DNA from: Diacronema lutheri
Taxonomy: Eukaryota > Haptophyta > Pavlovophyceae > Pavlovales > Pavlovaceae
NCBI GenBank assembly: GCA_019448385.1
Contig: JAGTXO010000009.1
Location: 992,001-1,056,000 of the forward strand
Direction of reading: 5' to 3'
Length of the DNA stretch: 64,000 nt
Shown here: piece by piece, positions 11,971 to 24,100 of the stretch
Numbering within the stretch: the first letter of the stretch is position 1
Layout: every line of letters starts with the position of its first letter
The notes under the pieces: generated by a model
What the model was told of the DNA's origin: nothing
What the model saw: only the letters and a program-made list of their open reading frames with translations
Database searches by the model: none
Translations under genes and position numbers: made by a program

Positions 11971-11976
11971 TTTAAA
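11971..11976 (+). promoter_or_regulatory. TTTAAA element before the CH-domain gene
   Basis: A TTTAAA hexamer sits 31 bp before the ATG at 12007, in DNA otherwise nearly free of A/T runs. It is placed like a core promoter element, though the 5' UTR would then be very short. The same word also occurs inside coding exons, so this is tentative. Confidence 0.35.
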
Positions 11977-12006
11977 GTAGGCGGGGCGAACGGCAATCGT
12001 TTCAGC

Positions 12007-15000
12007 ATGCGGCTGCGCGGCGAGCTCTTCGTCTGGCTGCAGGACTTGGGGATTCTCGAGCCGACGGACGCGACCGAGCTGACGAAGCGCGCGGCACAGC
12101 TCAAGCCCGAGGTGGCCGCTCTCTTTCTCAACGGCCTGCTCGTGTACGACCTCCTCGAGGCGCTCCATCTCGTCGCCGCGCCCGCGCTGCTCCGTGACAG
12201 TGGCACGCCGCTCGCGCGGCTCAACAACTGGAACGCGGTCGCTCCCCTGCTCGAAGCGGCCGGCGCTGTAGTCGATCCGGACGCCAAGGTGCGCCGCGCG
12301 AGCCCCGCGCCGCGCCGCACGCGCGCCGCACGCGTGCGCGCGCTCAGCGCATCGCACGCGCGGCCGCGCGTCGCTCGCCGCTCTCGCGCGCGCGCGCAGG
12401 CGCTGATCGTTGCGGGCGACGAGGACGCGTGCGCCGACGCGCTCGAGCGGGTCTATCAAGCCGCGGTGAACGGCCGTCGAGCCGCCGAGCGCGAGCCCGC
12501 CGAGAGCAGCGCGCCGGCGCGCGCGCCGCGGCACACGCAGCCGTCCGCCGCAAGCGCCGCAACAACGGCTGCGTCGCCTGTGGCGAGCGCGCCGGCCTCG
12601 ACGGCGCACGAGCTGCTCGCGCTTGCCGTGGAGGAGCAGCTGGGCGCGCGCGCCGACCATGCCGCGCGTATGGTCATGGCCGTGCCGCCCGCCGAGCTGA
12701 GCGCGATGCTCGCGCGCGGCGTCATGCCGGCGGCCGGCGGCGGCGGCGTCGGCGATTTTGGTCCGGTCGTGCGCTTTTTCAAGTACGCGTTCGCGCACGG
12801 CACGTGGCTCGCCGAGCTCGCGTGCGCGCCCGGCGGGCCCGGCTGCCCGCCCGAGGTTGCGGGCGCGCGCGGCGACGGCGTGGACGCGGCTGGCGCATGC
12901 TTGGCGCACGTGTGCGCCGCGCTCGCCGGCGGGCTGCTCAGTGCGGACGCGGAGGCGTGCGCGTGGGCGGCGCGCTGCCTGTACCGCGTGGGCAGCGCCG
13001 CGCACGCCGTTGGCGCCGCGCCCGCGCTCTGGCGCTGGTGGGCCGGCGAGGTGGGTGGCGCGACACCGGCGGGCTGCGGAGCGCTTGTGACCGCATTCCG
13101 GAGGCACCCGGACGTGCACGCGGCGGGCGGGCTGCTGCCGCTCGTCGGCGTGTTTGCCGGCGGGCACCTGGCCGAGCTGGTGGGCGGGCCGCTCGCGCGC
13201 CTTTTCCCTGCGCCGCGCGAGTTCGCCGCCTTCTCGTGCGAGCTCGTCGGCGCGCTCGCGCCGCGCCACGCGGCCGGCGCGGCCGCCGTCGGCGCCGACG
13301 GCGCCGACGACGACGGCGACGGCGCGGACGTGGCCGAGCAGCCGCCGGCGCGCGCGGTGTCGGGCATGCTTCGCCGGCTGCTCGTCTTCGCGCGCACGCG
13401 CCTCAGCGCGTCCGGCGCGTCGACTGCAGAGCGCGTCGTGTCCGTGGAGCTGCTCGGCCGCGTGTGGCTTGCGTTCCCGCGCGAGCTGCCTGCGGTGCTG
13501 TTACCCGTCGGCCAGCTGAACGTAGCGGGCGGCGGCTGCGGTAGTGGCGGAGCCAGCGCGCAGCAGCAGCAGCAGCAGCAGCATCAGCATGGTGGCGCGT
13601 TGGCGGGCACGGGCGCCGGCGCGGCCGACGGCGGCGGCGCGGACGGCGGCCTCGGCGGCGGCGGCGGCGACGGCGAGGCAGTGCCGACGCCGCGCGGCGC
13701 GCTCGCGGCGTCGGCGGAGGACGCAGCGGCGGCGGTGGCACTTTCCAACGGCGCATGGGGCGGTGGCGCGTGGAGCGGCTCCGGCGGCTCCGGCGGCGGC
13801 TCGGTGGGCGCGAGCGCGCCGCCGGTGCAGCCAGCGCATCTGACGATGAAGGACGGTGCATCGATTGTGCTGTCCGAGCTGCGGCGCGGCTGCCGCGACG
13901 CGTCGGCGGCGGTGCAGCTCGCGTCGCACGCCGCGCTCTTCGAGCTGCTCGACGCGTTCGTCGCGACGGAGCACCCGGCGGCGCCGCTGCTTTTTAAAAC
14001 GTGCGCCTTCTCGCTCATCGAGCAGCACGCCGACCCCGGCCTGCGCGCCCCCCTCTCCCGCTTCCTCGAGCTGTCGCTCGCGCGCGCGCCGCGCCTGCCC
14101 GTCGGCGCGCTGCTCAAGCCGTACCTCAAGCAGGCGTCCCTCTTCGGCTACTCGAACGCCGATTTTGATTTTGTGCTCGCGCTCGCCAAGCACCCGTCCC
14201 TCGGCCCGCGCCACGGCCTTCTCCTCCTCCACTTCTGCGCGCGCGCCGCGCTCAACGACGCGCTCCACGGCCGCCTCGCGACGCTGCCTCTCCTCGTCCT
14301 CGTCGACCGCTTCGCGCACGATGCCGCCGTCGCCGACTCGGTCGTCGCTCTCGCGCACTCGGCGCTCGGCAGCCTGATGCCGCCCGGCGCCTCCGGCGCG
14401 CCGCCCGCGCCGCACCACGCGCCGCGCCACCAGGCCGCCGCCGCGGCCGCCGCCGCCGTCGCCGCCGGCGGCATCCGCCAGACCCTCGCGGTTGAGCTCG
14501 TCGCCAAGCTGATCCACCTGCAGCACGCCCACCTCGCCGCTGCGCTGCGCCCGGTGGTCGAGCGCGCCGCCGCGCTCTACTCCGCCGCCACTGGCGCGCC
14601 ACACACTGGCCTCGCCGCGCTGTGTGACTTTGCCGCCGCGCGCGACGTCGGCGGCGGTGGCGGCGGCGGCGGCGGCGCGCTCACCGACGCCGGCGGTGGT
14701 GGCGGCGGCCGCGGCTCGCCCTACGATGGCGGCGAGGTGGGCGCGCTGAGCGGAGGTGTGTACGACGCGCTCTACGCCGACGGCGCATCGCCCGACGATG
14801 GGATCGCCGCTGCCGCCGTCGACGCGCGCGCGGGCGCCGCTGGCGGGTGTGAGGCGCGCGTTGCGGCCGATGCCGCCGACGGCGCGGCGCCGCTCGCGCC
14901 GCGCCCGCCCGCGGGCGGCGCGACGATCGAAGCGTTGCTCGATGCGGCGCTCACGACGGCGCACGCGCGCGACGAAGCGGCCGACGACGACGACGACGGC

Positions 15001-18000
15001 GCCGACTGGCGCCGCGCGTCGCCGCAGCCGCCGCGCCAGCCGGCGCAGCCGCGCGCCGGCCGTGCGCCGGCACCGCGCGCGCGCGCCGTCGCGCCCGGCG
15101 GCGACGGCGCCGGTGGCGCGCGGCCCGGCGCGTCGCCGAGCGCGCTGCGCGCCGCCGTCGACCTCGTGCCGCCCGTCGAGGCGTGGGCTGACGCAGGCGC
15201 CGACGCTGGCGCGGGCGGCGCGGGCGCGGGCGCGGGCGCGGGCGGCGCGGGCGCGGGCGCGGGCGCGGGCGCGCTCGGCGGCGCGCGCGAGATGCGGCGC
15301 CACCAAGCGTCGGTCGGTGAGCTGATCTCGCCGACGCCGCCGCTCGAGCCGCGCGCGTCGCATGGGCCGGTGCGCGTCGTCGACTCGGCGGAGATCGCGG
15401 CGTGGGAGGCGGAGGACGCCGCCGCGCGCGCGCGCGACGACGAGATCGTCGAGCGGCTCGCGCAGTTGGAGAAGCTGCTTGACGCGCCCAAGGGGGCCGC
15501 GGCGGAGCGCGGCACTTCGGGGCGCGAGCGGCAGCAGCGTGCGATCGAGTTTAAAAGGCTGCAGCGCCTTGCACGCGAGGAGCGCACTTCGCTCGAGGAG
15601 GAGCGGAAACGGTTACGCTCCGCGCGGATTCGCCGCCGTCTCCGCCTCAAGTATGATCGCGGTCGGCTCGTCGGTGGCGCGGGCGGCGGCGGCAGCGGCG
15701 ACGGCGGAGGCAGCGGCGGCGGCAGCGGCGGCACCTCCGCCGCGCCGTCGCCGCTGCCTCCGCCGTCAGTTACGCCTGCCGCCGCCGCGGCCGGAGCGCT
15801 CAGCCTGCCGCCGCTGCGCGCACCGCTCGCCACCTCGGTCGGCGCGCGCGCGCGCGCCGATAGCGTCGGCGGCGGCGACGCGCGCGCGCCGCAGCCGGCG
15901 CGCGCGCGCGTTGGTGCCGCGAGCGGCGCGTACGCGTCGCGCTCGTACGCCGGGCCGGGCGCCGCCGGCGCCGCGCCGCGCGCGCGCGCGCCGCTCGCGC
16001 CGGCGAGCGCGCGCGCGTCCGCCGCGCGCGCGCGCGTGCCGCCGCCGCCCGCGCCGCCGACGGCTCCGACCGACGTGCTCGCGGCGCGTGGCGTGAGCGG
16101 AGGCGGCGCGGCGGCGGCGGCGGCGCGGCGTGAACGCGGGCTGCAGCGGCAGCGCGAGGCGCGCGCGCTCGCGTTTGGCGCCGCCGGCGGCGCTGCCGCC
16201 GTTGACGCGGACGCCGCGAGCGCCGGGCTGGCCGGCGGCGCGGCCGGCGCGGCGGCCGCCGGCCCTGCGCCGGTGCTCGCCGAGTCGGAGCTGGCGGAAT
16301 GGCAGCACGCGATCGACCAGGCGGCCGAGCCGGGCGCGCTGCAGCCGCCGCGCGGCTATGCGGTGCGCAAGGCGTCGCGGGCGGAGGACGCTGGGCTGTC
16401 CGGCTATTTGCTCGTGAGGGTCGAGGCGACAGCAGAGGTGCGTGCGTGCAAGCGCGCGCGCGCGGCGGCGGTGCGGCGCGGCGCGGCGCGGCGCGGCGCG
16501 GCGCGGCGCGGCGCGCCGTGCAGAGGGCAAGCGCTGGCCCATTACGGGATGCGTTCTCCCGTTTCCCTTCTTACGGGATGCGGTTCTCCCGCCTCGCCCC
16601 TCGCGTCAAGCGCGCGCGCTCGCACGCGGATGCGTCACCCGCCGTAACCAGTGTCACCCCCCCCCCCCCCCTCGAACACATATACACACACACACACTCA
16701 CATTGATACACACACTCGCATCCACGCACTCACGTGCCCTTCGCGCGCACCGGACTGCGCCCGCGACCGCCATCGCGACCGCCATCGTGCGTGCATCGAC
16801 GCGGCACAGGATCTCGCGGCGCAGGAGGCGAGGCGGCGCATGGCGCAGCGCAGCAAGGTGGCGGCGGCCAAGGCGGCCAGGGCGGCAGAGGCGGAGAGGC
16901 GCGCGGCGGAGGCGGCGGAGGCGGAGGCGTTGGCCAAGGCGGAGGAGAAGAAGAAGGCGGTGCGTGCGCTCTGCGGGCCTGCGCCGCGCGCCCGTTCCGT
17001 CGACGGCACGCGCCCGCGCGTGCTGCGCAGGCGACGGCGCGCCGTTCGAAGGGACGTGTGAGCCCGCCGTCGACGGCGTGTGGCTGAGCGGGATGCGGCT
17101 CGCCACACGGCTGCGCGGGATGCGGCTCGCCACACGGCTGCGCGGGATGCGGCTCCCCACACGGCTGCGCGGGATGCGGCTCCCCACACGGCTGCGCGGG
17201 ATGCGGCTCGCCACACGCCTGCGCGGCATGCGGCTCCCCACACGGCTGCGCGGGATGCGGCTCGCCACACGCCTGCGCGGGATGCGGCTCCCCACACGGC
17301 TGCGCGGGATGCGGCTCGCCACACGCCCGCGCGGGATGCGGCTCCCCACACGGCTGCGCGGGATGCGGCTCGCCACACGCCTGCGCGGGATGCGGCTCGC
17401 CACACGCCGTTCGCCACACGCCCGCGCGGCGCCGTTGGCGTGCGAGCGCGTGCGACGGGCCGCAACGCTCGCGCGGCTTTGCTGCGCGCGCGCTGGCGCG
17501 GCTTTGCTGCGGGGCGCTCCTTGCCCTTCTTGCCCTCACCCGCTCGCTGCCTCCCCGCGCGGCTTTGCTGAGGGGCGCTCCTTGCCTTTCTTGCCCTCAC
17601 CCGCCCGCTGCCTCCCCGCGCGGCTTTGCTGAGGGGCGCTCCTTGCCCTTCTTGCCCTCACCCGCCCGCTGCCTCCCCGCGCGGCTTTGCTGAGGGGCGC
17701 TCCTTGCCCTTCTTGCCCTCACCCGCTCGCTGCCTCCCCGCGCGGCTTTGCTGCGGGGCGCTCGTTGCCCTTCTTGCCCTCACCCGCTCGCTGCCTCCCC
17801 GCGCGGCTTTGCTGCGGGGCGCTCCTTGCCCTTCTTGCCCTCACCCGCTCGCTGCCTCCCCGCGCGGCTTTGCTGAGGGGCGCTCGTTGCCCTTCTTGCC
17901 CTCACCCGCTCGCTGCCTCCCCGCGCGGCTTTGCTGCGGGGCGCTCCTTGCCCTTCTTGCCCTCACCCGCTCGCTGCCTCCCCGCGCGGCTTTGCTGAGG

Positions 18001-20068
18001 GGCGCTCGTTGCCCTTCTTGCCCTCACCCGCCCGCTGCCTCCCCGCGCGGCTTTGCTGCGGGGCGCTCGTTGCCCTTCTTGCCCTCACCCGCTCGCTGCC
18101 TCCCCGCGCGGCTTTGCTGCGGGGCGCTCCTTGCCCTTCTTGCCCTCACCCGCCCGCTGCCTCCCCGCGCGGCTTTGCTGAGGGGCGCTCCTTGCCCTTC
18201 TTGCCCTCACCCGCCCGCTGCCTCCCCGCGCGGCTTTGCTGAGGGGCGCTCGTTGCCCTTCTTGCCCTCACCCGCCCGCTGCCTCCCCGCGCGGCTTTGC
18301 TGCGGGGCGCTCGTTGCCCTTCTTGCCCTCACCCGCTCGCTGCCTCCCCGCGCGGCTTTGCTGCGGGGCGCTCCTTGCCCTTCTTGCCCTCACCCGCTCG
18401 CTGCCTCCCCGCGCGGCTTTGCTGAGGGGCGCTCGTTGCCCTTCTTGCCCTCACCCGCCCGCTGCCTCCCCGCGCGGCTTTGCTGCGGGGCGCTCGTTGC
18501 CCTTCTTGCCCTCACCCGCTCGCTGCCTCCCCGCGCCGCGCCCCCGTGCGCGTGTGTCGCGCAGGAGAAGGAGCGCGTCCGCAGGGAGGCGGACCGTGCA
18601 CGCCTCGCCGACGCCAAGGCGAAGAAGCTGGCCGCAGCAGTCGCAGCCGACGGCGGTGGCGGTGCAAATGGCGGCGCAAATGGCGGCGCTGGTGTCGAGT
18701 CCCCGCCAAAGGCCGCGCCGCTGAAGAAGTGCGCGCGCGCGCGTGCGCGCTGCGCGCTAGGGCTGTCCTTGGGACGATGGACCCCGCGCGTCCCGCTTCG
18801 TCAGTGCGTTTGCCGCGCTTGACGCCTTGAGCTGCCGCGTTGCGCTCGCCACCGCCATCCCTTTGACGGACCCACTTCTGACCCCGGCTGCTGCCCCCCA
18901 TCCCCTGCCCTCCGCCCCCTACCCCCTGCCCCTTCTGCCCCTTGTGCCCCACCTACCTGCCTCCCCCCCCCCCACCCCCTTCTGCCCCACTCCGCCCCCC
19001 TGCCCGCTGTGCAGGAGGCCGCCGCCGCCGGCGCGGAGCGCAGCAGCCGCCGCCAAGCCGCCAGCCGCAGCCGCCGGCTCGACGCCCACATCGCGCGCGC
19101 AGTCGAACGACCGCTCGGAGCGCGCCGGCTCCAACGCGCGCTCGTCCAAGCCGGCGGTCGCCGCTACCCGCGCGGCCAAGGCAGGCGGCGCAGTCACGCC
19201 GCGCGGCAAGGCGCCGTCTGCTGCCGCGGCCGGGACGGCTGGCAAGCACACGGGCGCCAAAGCGGCGAAGGGCGGCGATGCCGTGACGCGCGAGGCGTCC
19301 AAGCGGTCCGCTGCCTCAGCGCCGGCGGCCGCGAACTCGAGCGCCGCCGCGCCGCCCGCCAGCGCGGAGCGCGGCGCGAACTCCGACGGCGCCGAGCTCG
19401 GCTCGGCCGCGGCAGCGCTCGGCGAGACGAAGCGCTTTGACAGCGCGCAGCCCGGCGCGCTCGCCGCCGCACCCGCCGTCGAGCCCACCGCGCCGGCAGA
19501 CGGGGTCGGCGCGCCCGCCGCGCACGCGACGGAGGCGGAGGGGGCCACCGCCGCGCCCGCGGGTGCTAGCGCTGGCGTGGCGCGCAGCCCGGCCGCAGGC
19601 AGCGGCGAGCTCGACCGTTTCGCGGTCGCTGGCGCGGGCGGGGCGGCGGCGGGCGCTGACGCGGCTGGCGCGAGCGCGAGCGCGGCTGCTGCGCAGGAGG
19701 AGGGGGAGGACAAGGAGGGGCAGGGCGCCGACGACGCCATGCCTGAGCGGCCCGTCCCCTCCGCGGAAGGGCGCGCACCAAGTGCGGCAGACGAGGATGG
19801 CGCGGCTGCTGAAGGGGCGGGTGGCGGGGTCGAGCGCGACGCGAGCGCGAGCGCGCCGGCCGCCGCTGCGACTGTCGTCCTGGGCGCGGCTGACGGCGCG
19901 GCGCCTGCGGCGCGCGAGGGCGGCGGCGCGATCGACGCTGGCGAGGGCGGCGGCGCGGTCGACGCTGGCGAGGGCGAGGGCGCTGGTCGCGAAAGTGAAG
20001 GCGCGGCCGAGGCCGCGGCTGAGCCTGAGGGCTCGGCTGCGGAGCCGTCGGACAAGCAGCTGCAGTGA
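12007..20068 (+). CDS. Large CH-domain-like, helical-repeat and coiled-coil protein
   Basis: Five exons: 12007-12288, 12400-16437, 16810-16959, 18565-18728 and 19015-20068. All introns are GT-AG and the phases agree, giving 1,895 residues. Residues 1-120 read like a calponin-homology fold (ELFVWLQDLGIL, LFLNGLLVYDLLEALHL, LARLNNWNAVAPLLEAAG, then LIVAGDEDACADALERVY across the first intron). Residues ~160-850 are mostly helical with HEAT/ARM-like character (for example VVSVELLGRVWLAFP, ALFELLDAFVATEHP). Charged coiled-coil stretches follow around REERTSLEEERKRLRSARIR and in exons 3-4 (AQEARRRMAQRSKVAAAKAAR). The last ~350 residues are Ala-rich and acidic. A cytoskeletal or ciliary role is a guess from the CH-like start. 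I do not recognise the family. Confidence 0.75.
17091..17411. repeat. 27-bp minisatellite inside intron 3 of the CH-domain gene
   Basis: About twelve copies of a 27-bp unit (GGGATGCGGCTCGCCACACG then GCTGCGC). Copies differ mainly at three sites (TCGCC/TCCCC, CGGCT/CGCCT/CGCCC). The unit length is a multiple of 3 and so mimics coding sequence, but the flanking splice sites at 16960 and 18564 place it in an intron. Confidence 0.92.
17499..18538. repeat. 61-bp minisatellite inside the same intron
   Basis: About seventeen copies of a 61-bp unit that starts GGCTTTGCTGCGGGGCGCTC and ends CTGCCTCCCCGCGC. Copies vary at fixed sites: CTGC/CTGA after TTTG, CTCC/CTCG, and CGCTCG/CGCCCG. 61 is not a multiple of 3, so it cannot keep one frame, which agrees with an intron. 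The last copy is cut by unrelated sequence just before the acceptor CGCGCAG at 18558-18564. Confidence 0.95.
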
Positions 20069-20181
20069 CCGTGACTCGTGGCGCTGCACGCGGTTGTACA
20101 CTTCTGCGAATGTCGCGCAGTGCCCATCGGCCAGGCAGAGCGCGACAAGTCCAATGTCTGAGTCGGCCTCCCCTTCGGCGC

Positions 20182-21051
20182 TCATTTGCTCGCGCCCGCG
20201 CGGCTACGCTTCGCGCGTCCGCCCGCCCCGGAGGCCTCGGGTGCACACTGCGTCGGCGCCTCGTCCGGCCGCGTGGCGACGACGGCGGCGAGCGCGGGCA
20301 GGAGGTGATGCGACGCGGACACGAACCCAAAGCACTGTGACACATTGTACAGCGTCGCCTGCATGCAAAAGTCGGGCGAGCTGGTGGCCGTGCAGTCGCA
20401 GAGCAGGATGCAGTCAAAGCCAAGGAAGCTCGCGTCCTGCAGCGTCGTGAGCACGCACTGGTCCGCGTTGACGCCGGCGAAGAAGAGCGTGCTCCGGCCG
20501 GTCGTGCGCAGGACCGACTCGAGCGGCGTGTCCCAGAAGCCGCTCATCTGATACTTGTCGACGCGCAGGTCGTCGGGCGCAGCGATGGCGGCAAGCTCTT
20601 CCACAAGCGCCGCGCCCCAGCTGCCCGCGACGAGCGTTCGGCCGCCGCGCGGTGGGAGCGCGTCGCCAAGGCCCGGGCGCGTGCCGGACGAGTAGACGTG
20701 CGAGAGGCACGCGCTCACATTGCGCAGGTCGGGCCGATGCCCCATGTTGAGCCAAAGGACCGGCACGTCGGCCGCGCGCAGCGCGGGCAGCAGCCGGACG
20801 AGCGGCGCGATCGGCTCGCGCGCGCGCGCGACGTCAGCGCCGACGGACGCGAGCCAGCCGTCGGCGTGGCAAAAGTCGTTCTGCATGTCCACGACGATCA
20901 GGACGGCCTTGGCGAGGTCGAGCGTCAGCTGCTTGGTCTCGGTCTCGAGCGAGCACACGCGCGGCGGGAGCGCCGGCCGGCTGATGTCCACCGTGCCCTC
21001 GTCCACCGTCCAGGCGTTCGGCGGCGTGCCGACGGTGGCGCGCGGTGTCAT
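20182..21051 (-). CDS. Isochorismatase-family cysteine hydrolase
   Basis: A single exon of 289 residues. The family triad is visible: Asp55 in LIVVDMQNDF, Lys166 in RVDKYQMSGF and Cys199 in GVNADQCVLTTL, with the usual nonprolyl cis-peptide region just before the Cys. Such enzymes cleave C-N or ether bonds of small amides (nicotinamidase, ureidoacrylate hydrolase, biuret hydrolase); the triad does not tell which. VNADQCV and the SxFxxT-like region (SGFWDT) are nearer to the RutB/biuret-hydrolase side than to nicotinamidase (inference). The N-terminal ~40 residues precede the fold and show no clear targeting signal. The gene is convergent with the CH-domain gene, 113 bp away. Confidence 0.92.
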   Translation of the reverse strand: MTPRATVGTPPNAWTVDEGTVDISRPALPPRVCSLETETKQLTLDLAKAVLIVVDMQNDFCHADGWLASVGADVARAREPIAPLVRLLPALRAADVPVLWLNMGHRPDLRNVSACLSHVYSSGTRPGLGDALPPRGGRTLVAGSWGAALVEELAAIAAPDDLRVDKYQMSGFWDTPLESVLRTTGRSTLFFAGVNADQCVLTTLQDASFLGFDCILLCDCTATSSPDFCMQATLYNVSQCFGFVSASHHLLPALAAVVATRPDEAPTQCAPEASGAGGRAKRSRAGASK

Positions 21052-21156
21052 CGGGGTCGTACCGGAAGAAAGAAAGATGATTAATTTAACGCAACTTGTT
21101 ACGCAGTAACAAGAAGCTTTATCCGGCAGGGAAGGGAGTCCAAAGGCCGAGACATC

Positions 21157-24100
21157 GTGCTGAGGCCGACGACCCCCCTGCCGAACCCCCCTTGCTCGTC
21201 CACTTTACCGCGAATGGCGACCGCGCTCCTGCCCTCGCGCGATGCTGACGTCTACCTCGTCCCGGTGGACGGCGCCGCCGGCGCAGCCCTCGCCCTCGTC
21301 GCCGGCTCCGCCTCGCTTTCCGCCTTCTCCCTCGACACGTGCCTCTTGCGCTTCTCTACCCTCGACCCCATGCCTCATGCCTCGCTCCTGCACGCTCTCG
21401 GCCTCGAGCTGACGCATGACGCGCGGATGAGCGCTTTCTCGTGGATCTGCGAGCGCTACCCCGGCCCCGCACCTGCGCTCCTCGAGATGGCGGTCACCGA
21501 GTTATCGCTGGTTCGCGACGCCGCTCCCTTCGCCCTCGACGCCTCTGCTGTCGCGCGGCGTGTCGTCTCCGTCGACGGCTCGCCCTTGCCGCCCGGCTCG
21601 CCGGAGGCTTTCGCCGCGCAGCTCACGGTCGGCACTCTTGCTGCCCTCGACGACCTTATCGCCGTCGTCGCCGTCCGCTCGGCTCTTTCGTCGTGCGCGA
21701 CGACCGAGTACACCGACGAGAGCGCCTTCTCTTTCTGTTTTCCCCTGGCGGACCTCGCCGGCGTCGGCGACATCCCCCGCACGCCGCGCGAAGATCACCG
21801 CCACGTTCTGCGGCCCTGGCGCGACTCGGCGCCTCGTGGAGCTCAACTCGGCAATCGCGCTCGCCCGCGCCGTCCAGAAGACGGGCCTGGCGCTCACGCT
21901 CGGCCACTCCCCCGCCGCCAGCGCCGCAGCTCCTTCCGGCGCAGCAGGCTCTCGGCCGCCGACGAGCGCGGCTACTACCGCGCTCTCTCACCCAGCACCG
22001 CCCGGTGGCCGTCCGCCGCCACCTTTCGCGCCGCCCTCCGCCGCCGGTCCGGCGGCGCGCAACGGGCCTATCTCGCTGCGCCCGCGCGCGAACGGCACAG
22101 TCAACTTCGGGCGCGCCGTGTTCGACATGGTCCCGACCGCAGACTTGCTGGGCCGCCGCGTCGACGAAATATGCTTCCCGGTGCTTCTCGCGCAGCGCGC
22201 GAGCGCGTGCCCTACGCCGCCTGCGCCGGGCCACGAGCACGCGCGCAGCTCGGCGCACGTTTTCCCGCCGGGCTTCTTGCCGACGCGTCTGTCGACGGCG
22301 CCCAAGCGCAACCGGCTGTTCGCTGCGAGTTCGCGCGACGGCCTCGCACCTCCGGCAGGCCAGGGAAACGGGCCGGCGCCCCTGTCGTAATCGCACAGGG
22401 GCGCGCCCTCCGCGCCACGCCATTCGTCAGGCTCGCTCCGGGCGTCGGGGCTGGCGCGGTCCTGGTTGTGGCGCACGGCGCCGACCACGCCGCCAGCCCA
22501 GACGGCGCCCTACCCGGCTTTGCGCGCGCTTCCTCGCAACCTCGCCCTGAAATGAGCACAGGCCGCTGGCGACGCGCTCCTCGGCATGCATGCGCGCGCT
22601 ACCTGGGCGGCCACGCCCGTGCATGGGACCCTCGTGCACGCATTATTTTGCGCGACGCTCGCCCCCTTCTGCGCGGTGCGCTCTGGCGGGCGGCAATCGC
22701 GGCGCCGCCGCACGTCCGCCAGGCCCTCGACTCGGCGTCGCGCTCGCGCGCCATTTTCGCCAGCCGCGCGGGCCTCGTTCCTGCCCCGCACGACGGCGCC
22801 GCGGCCTCGAGTCCCGCCGCAACGCGCGTCGCGGCGGCCCTGCGCGCTCTGCCGACACGCAGGCCAGCGTCCGTGCCGCCCTCTCGATCGACGGGCCGCC
22901 TTCTGACCGCGAGCGCTACCGCGAATGGGCGCGTGCGATGCCGACATTTGGCGCGTCGCCCAAGCTGCCGCCCGCTGCCGTCCTTCTCGCACCGCGCCTG
23001 CCAGCTTCGTGGCGACACACCGCCTTCGCTCTGCCGGCCCACGATACGACGCGCCGCGCACGACCGCGCCCGCCCGGCTTACTCCGACCAACCCGACTCA
23101 CGCGCCGCGTACGGTCGCGGACATCCTCTCGTCGACCGCGCTCGCGTCCATCGCGGCGTGGGTCATCCCCGGCCTACGCGCCACTTCCGTCGCGCGCACG
23201 CTCGGCGCGGACTTTCCTGACGTGGCGCTCCTTCACGCTGTCGAGCACGGCGTCTTTTACCCGACCAGCGCCGCGCTCGACACCGTCTTGCAGCGCAACC
23301 TTCTTTCTTCGCGCTTCGGCGGCACGGCCGTTCTCGACGGCATCAACCGCATGGCCTCCGCCGCGGCGCTCTCCACGCACGCGTTTCTTCCTTTCGCGCC
23401 GTGGCAGCTTAACCCGCAAGGCGCCGTCTTCAAGTCGGCGTCGGAGACGGCCGGTGATTTTCAAAGCCACGACGCGTCAGTGACTGCGGAGCGCCGCATG
23501 CGCCCCTTTTCGCGCCGCGGCGGCTCGCGCGCCGTGCCAACCGTCAACGCGATGGTGGCCCCGCACAGCGGGCTGTGGGCCCCCGAGAGCAAGGTCACCG
23601 TCCGCAAGATGCGCGCTGACGCCGCAGTCCTTGCCGACGCTGCCGCGGTTTTCGGTGAGCCCCTCGTCGGCTCCTGCGACGACTGGCGCGACTTTTCCCA
23701 ACCACTTCGCCCTCCACCCGTCCGTCTTGCACACGTATGTGCTTCTCGTACCTGTCCGAGAGCGGCGACTTGCGCTTTGCCAGCGAGTCGGTCCTGGGCT
23801 TCGGCATGACCGTCGCCAGCAACGTCGCTCAACGTCTGGCGAACGCCGTCGCTGACGTCGTCCGCCAGCGCATGGACGCCGCAGAAGCCGTCCACATGTC
23901 CATGCTTCGCCGCACGGCTTCGCAGGCACAGCTCGCGTGGCTCGACGCTCGCGACCGCCTCTTTATGACCACCGGCCGCGCGCAGACGGTGCCTATACGG
24001 GCGTCTACACCGACGACTCCCACGGCTTCGCCGTCGGCGCCCCGCGTCTCCGCCGTCTCCTCGACGTTTGGGCGAGCGTGTGCGCCGACTTACGGCTCGT

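Noticed and set aside
17080-18822. Repeat proteins encoded by the 27-bp and 61-bp arrays
   Set aside because: The arrays lie between a phase-compatible donor and acceptor of the CH-domain gene, and the 61-bp unit shifts frame at each copy.
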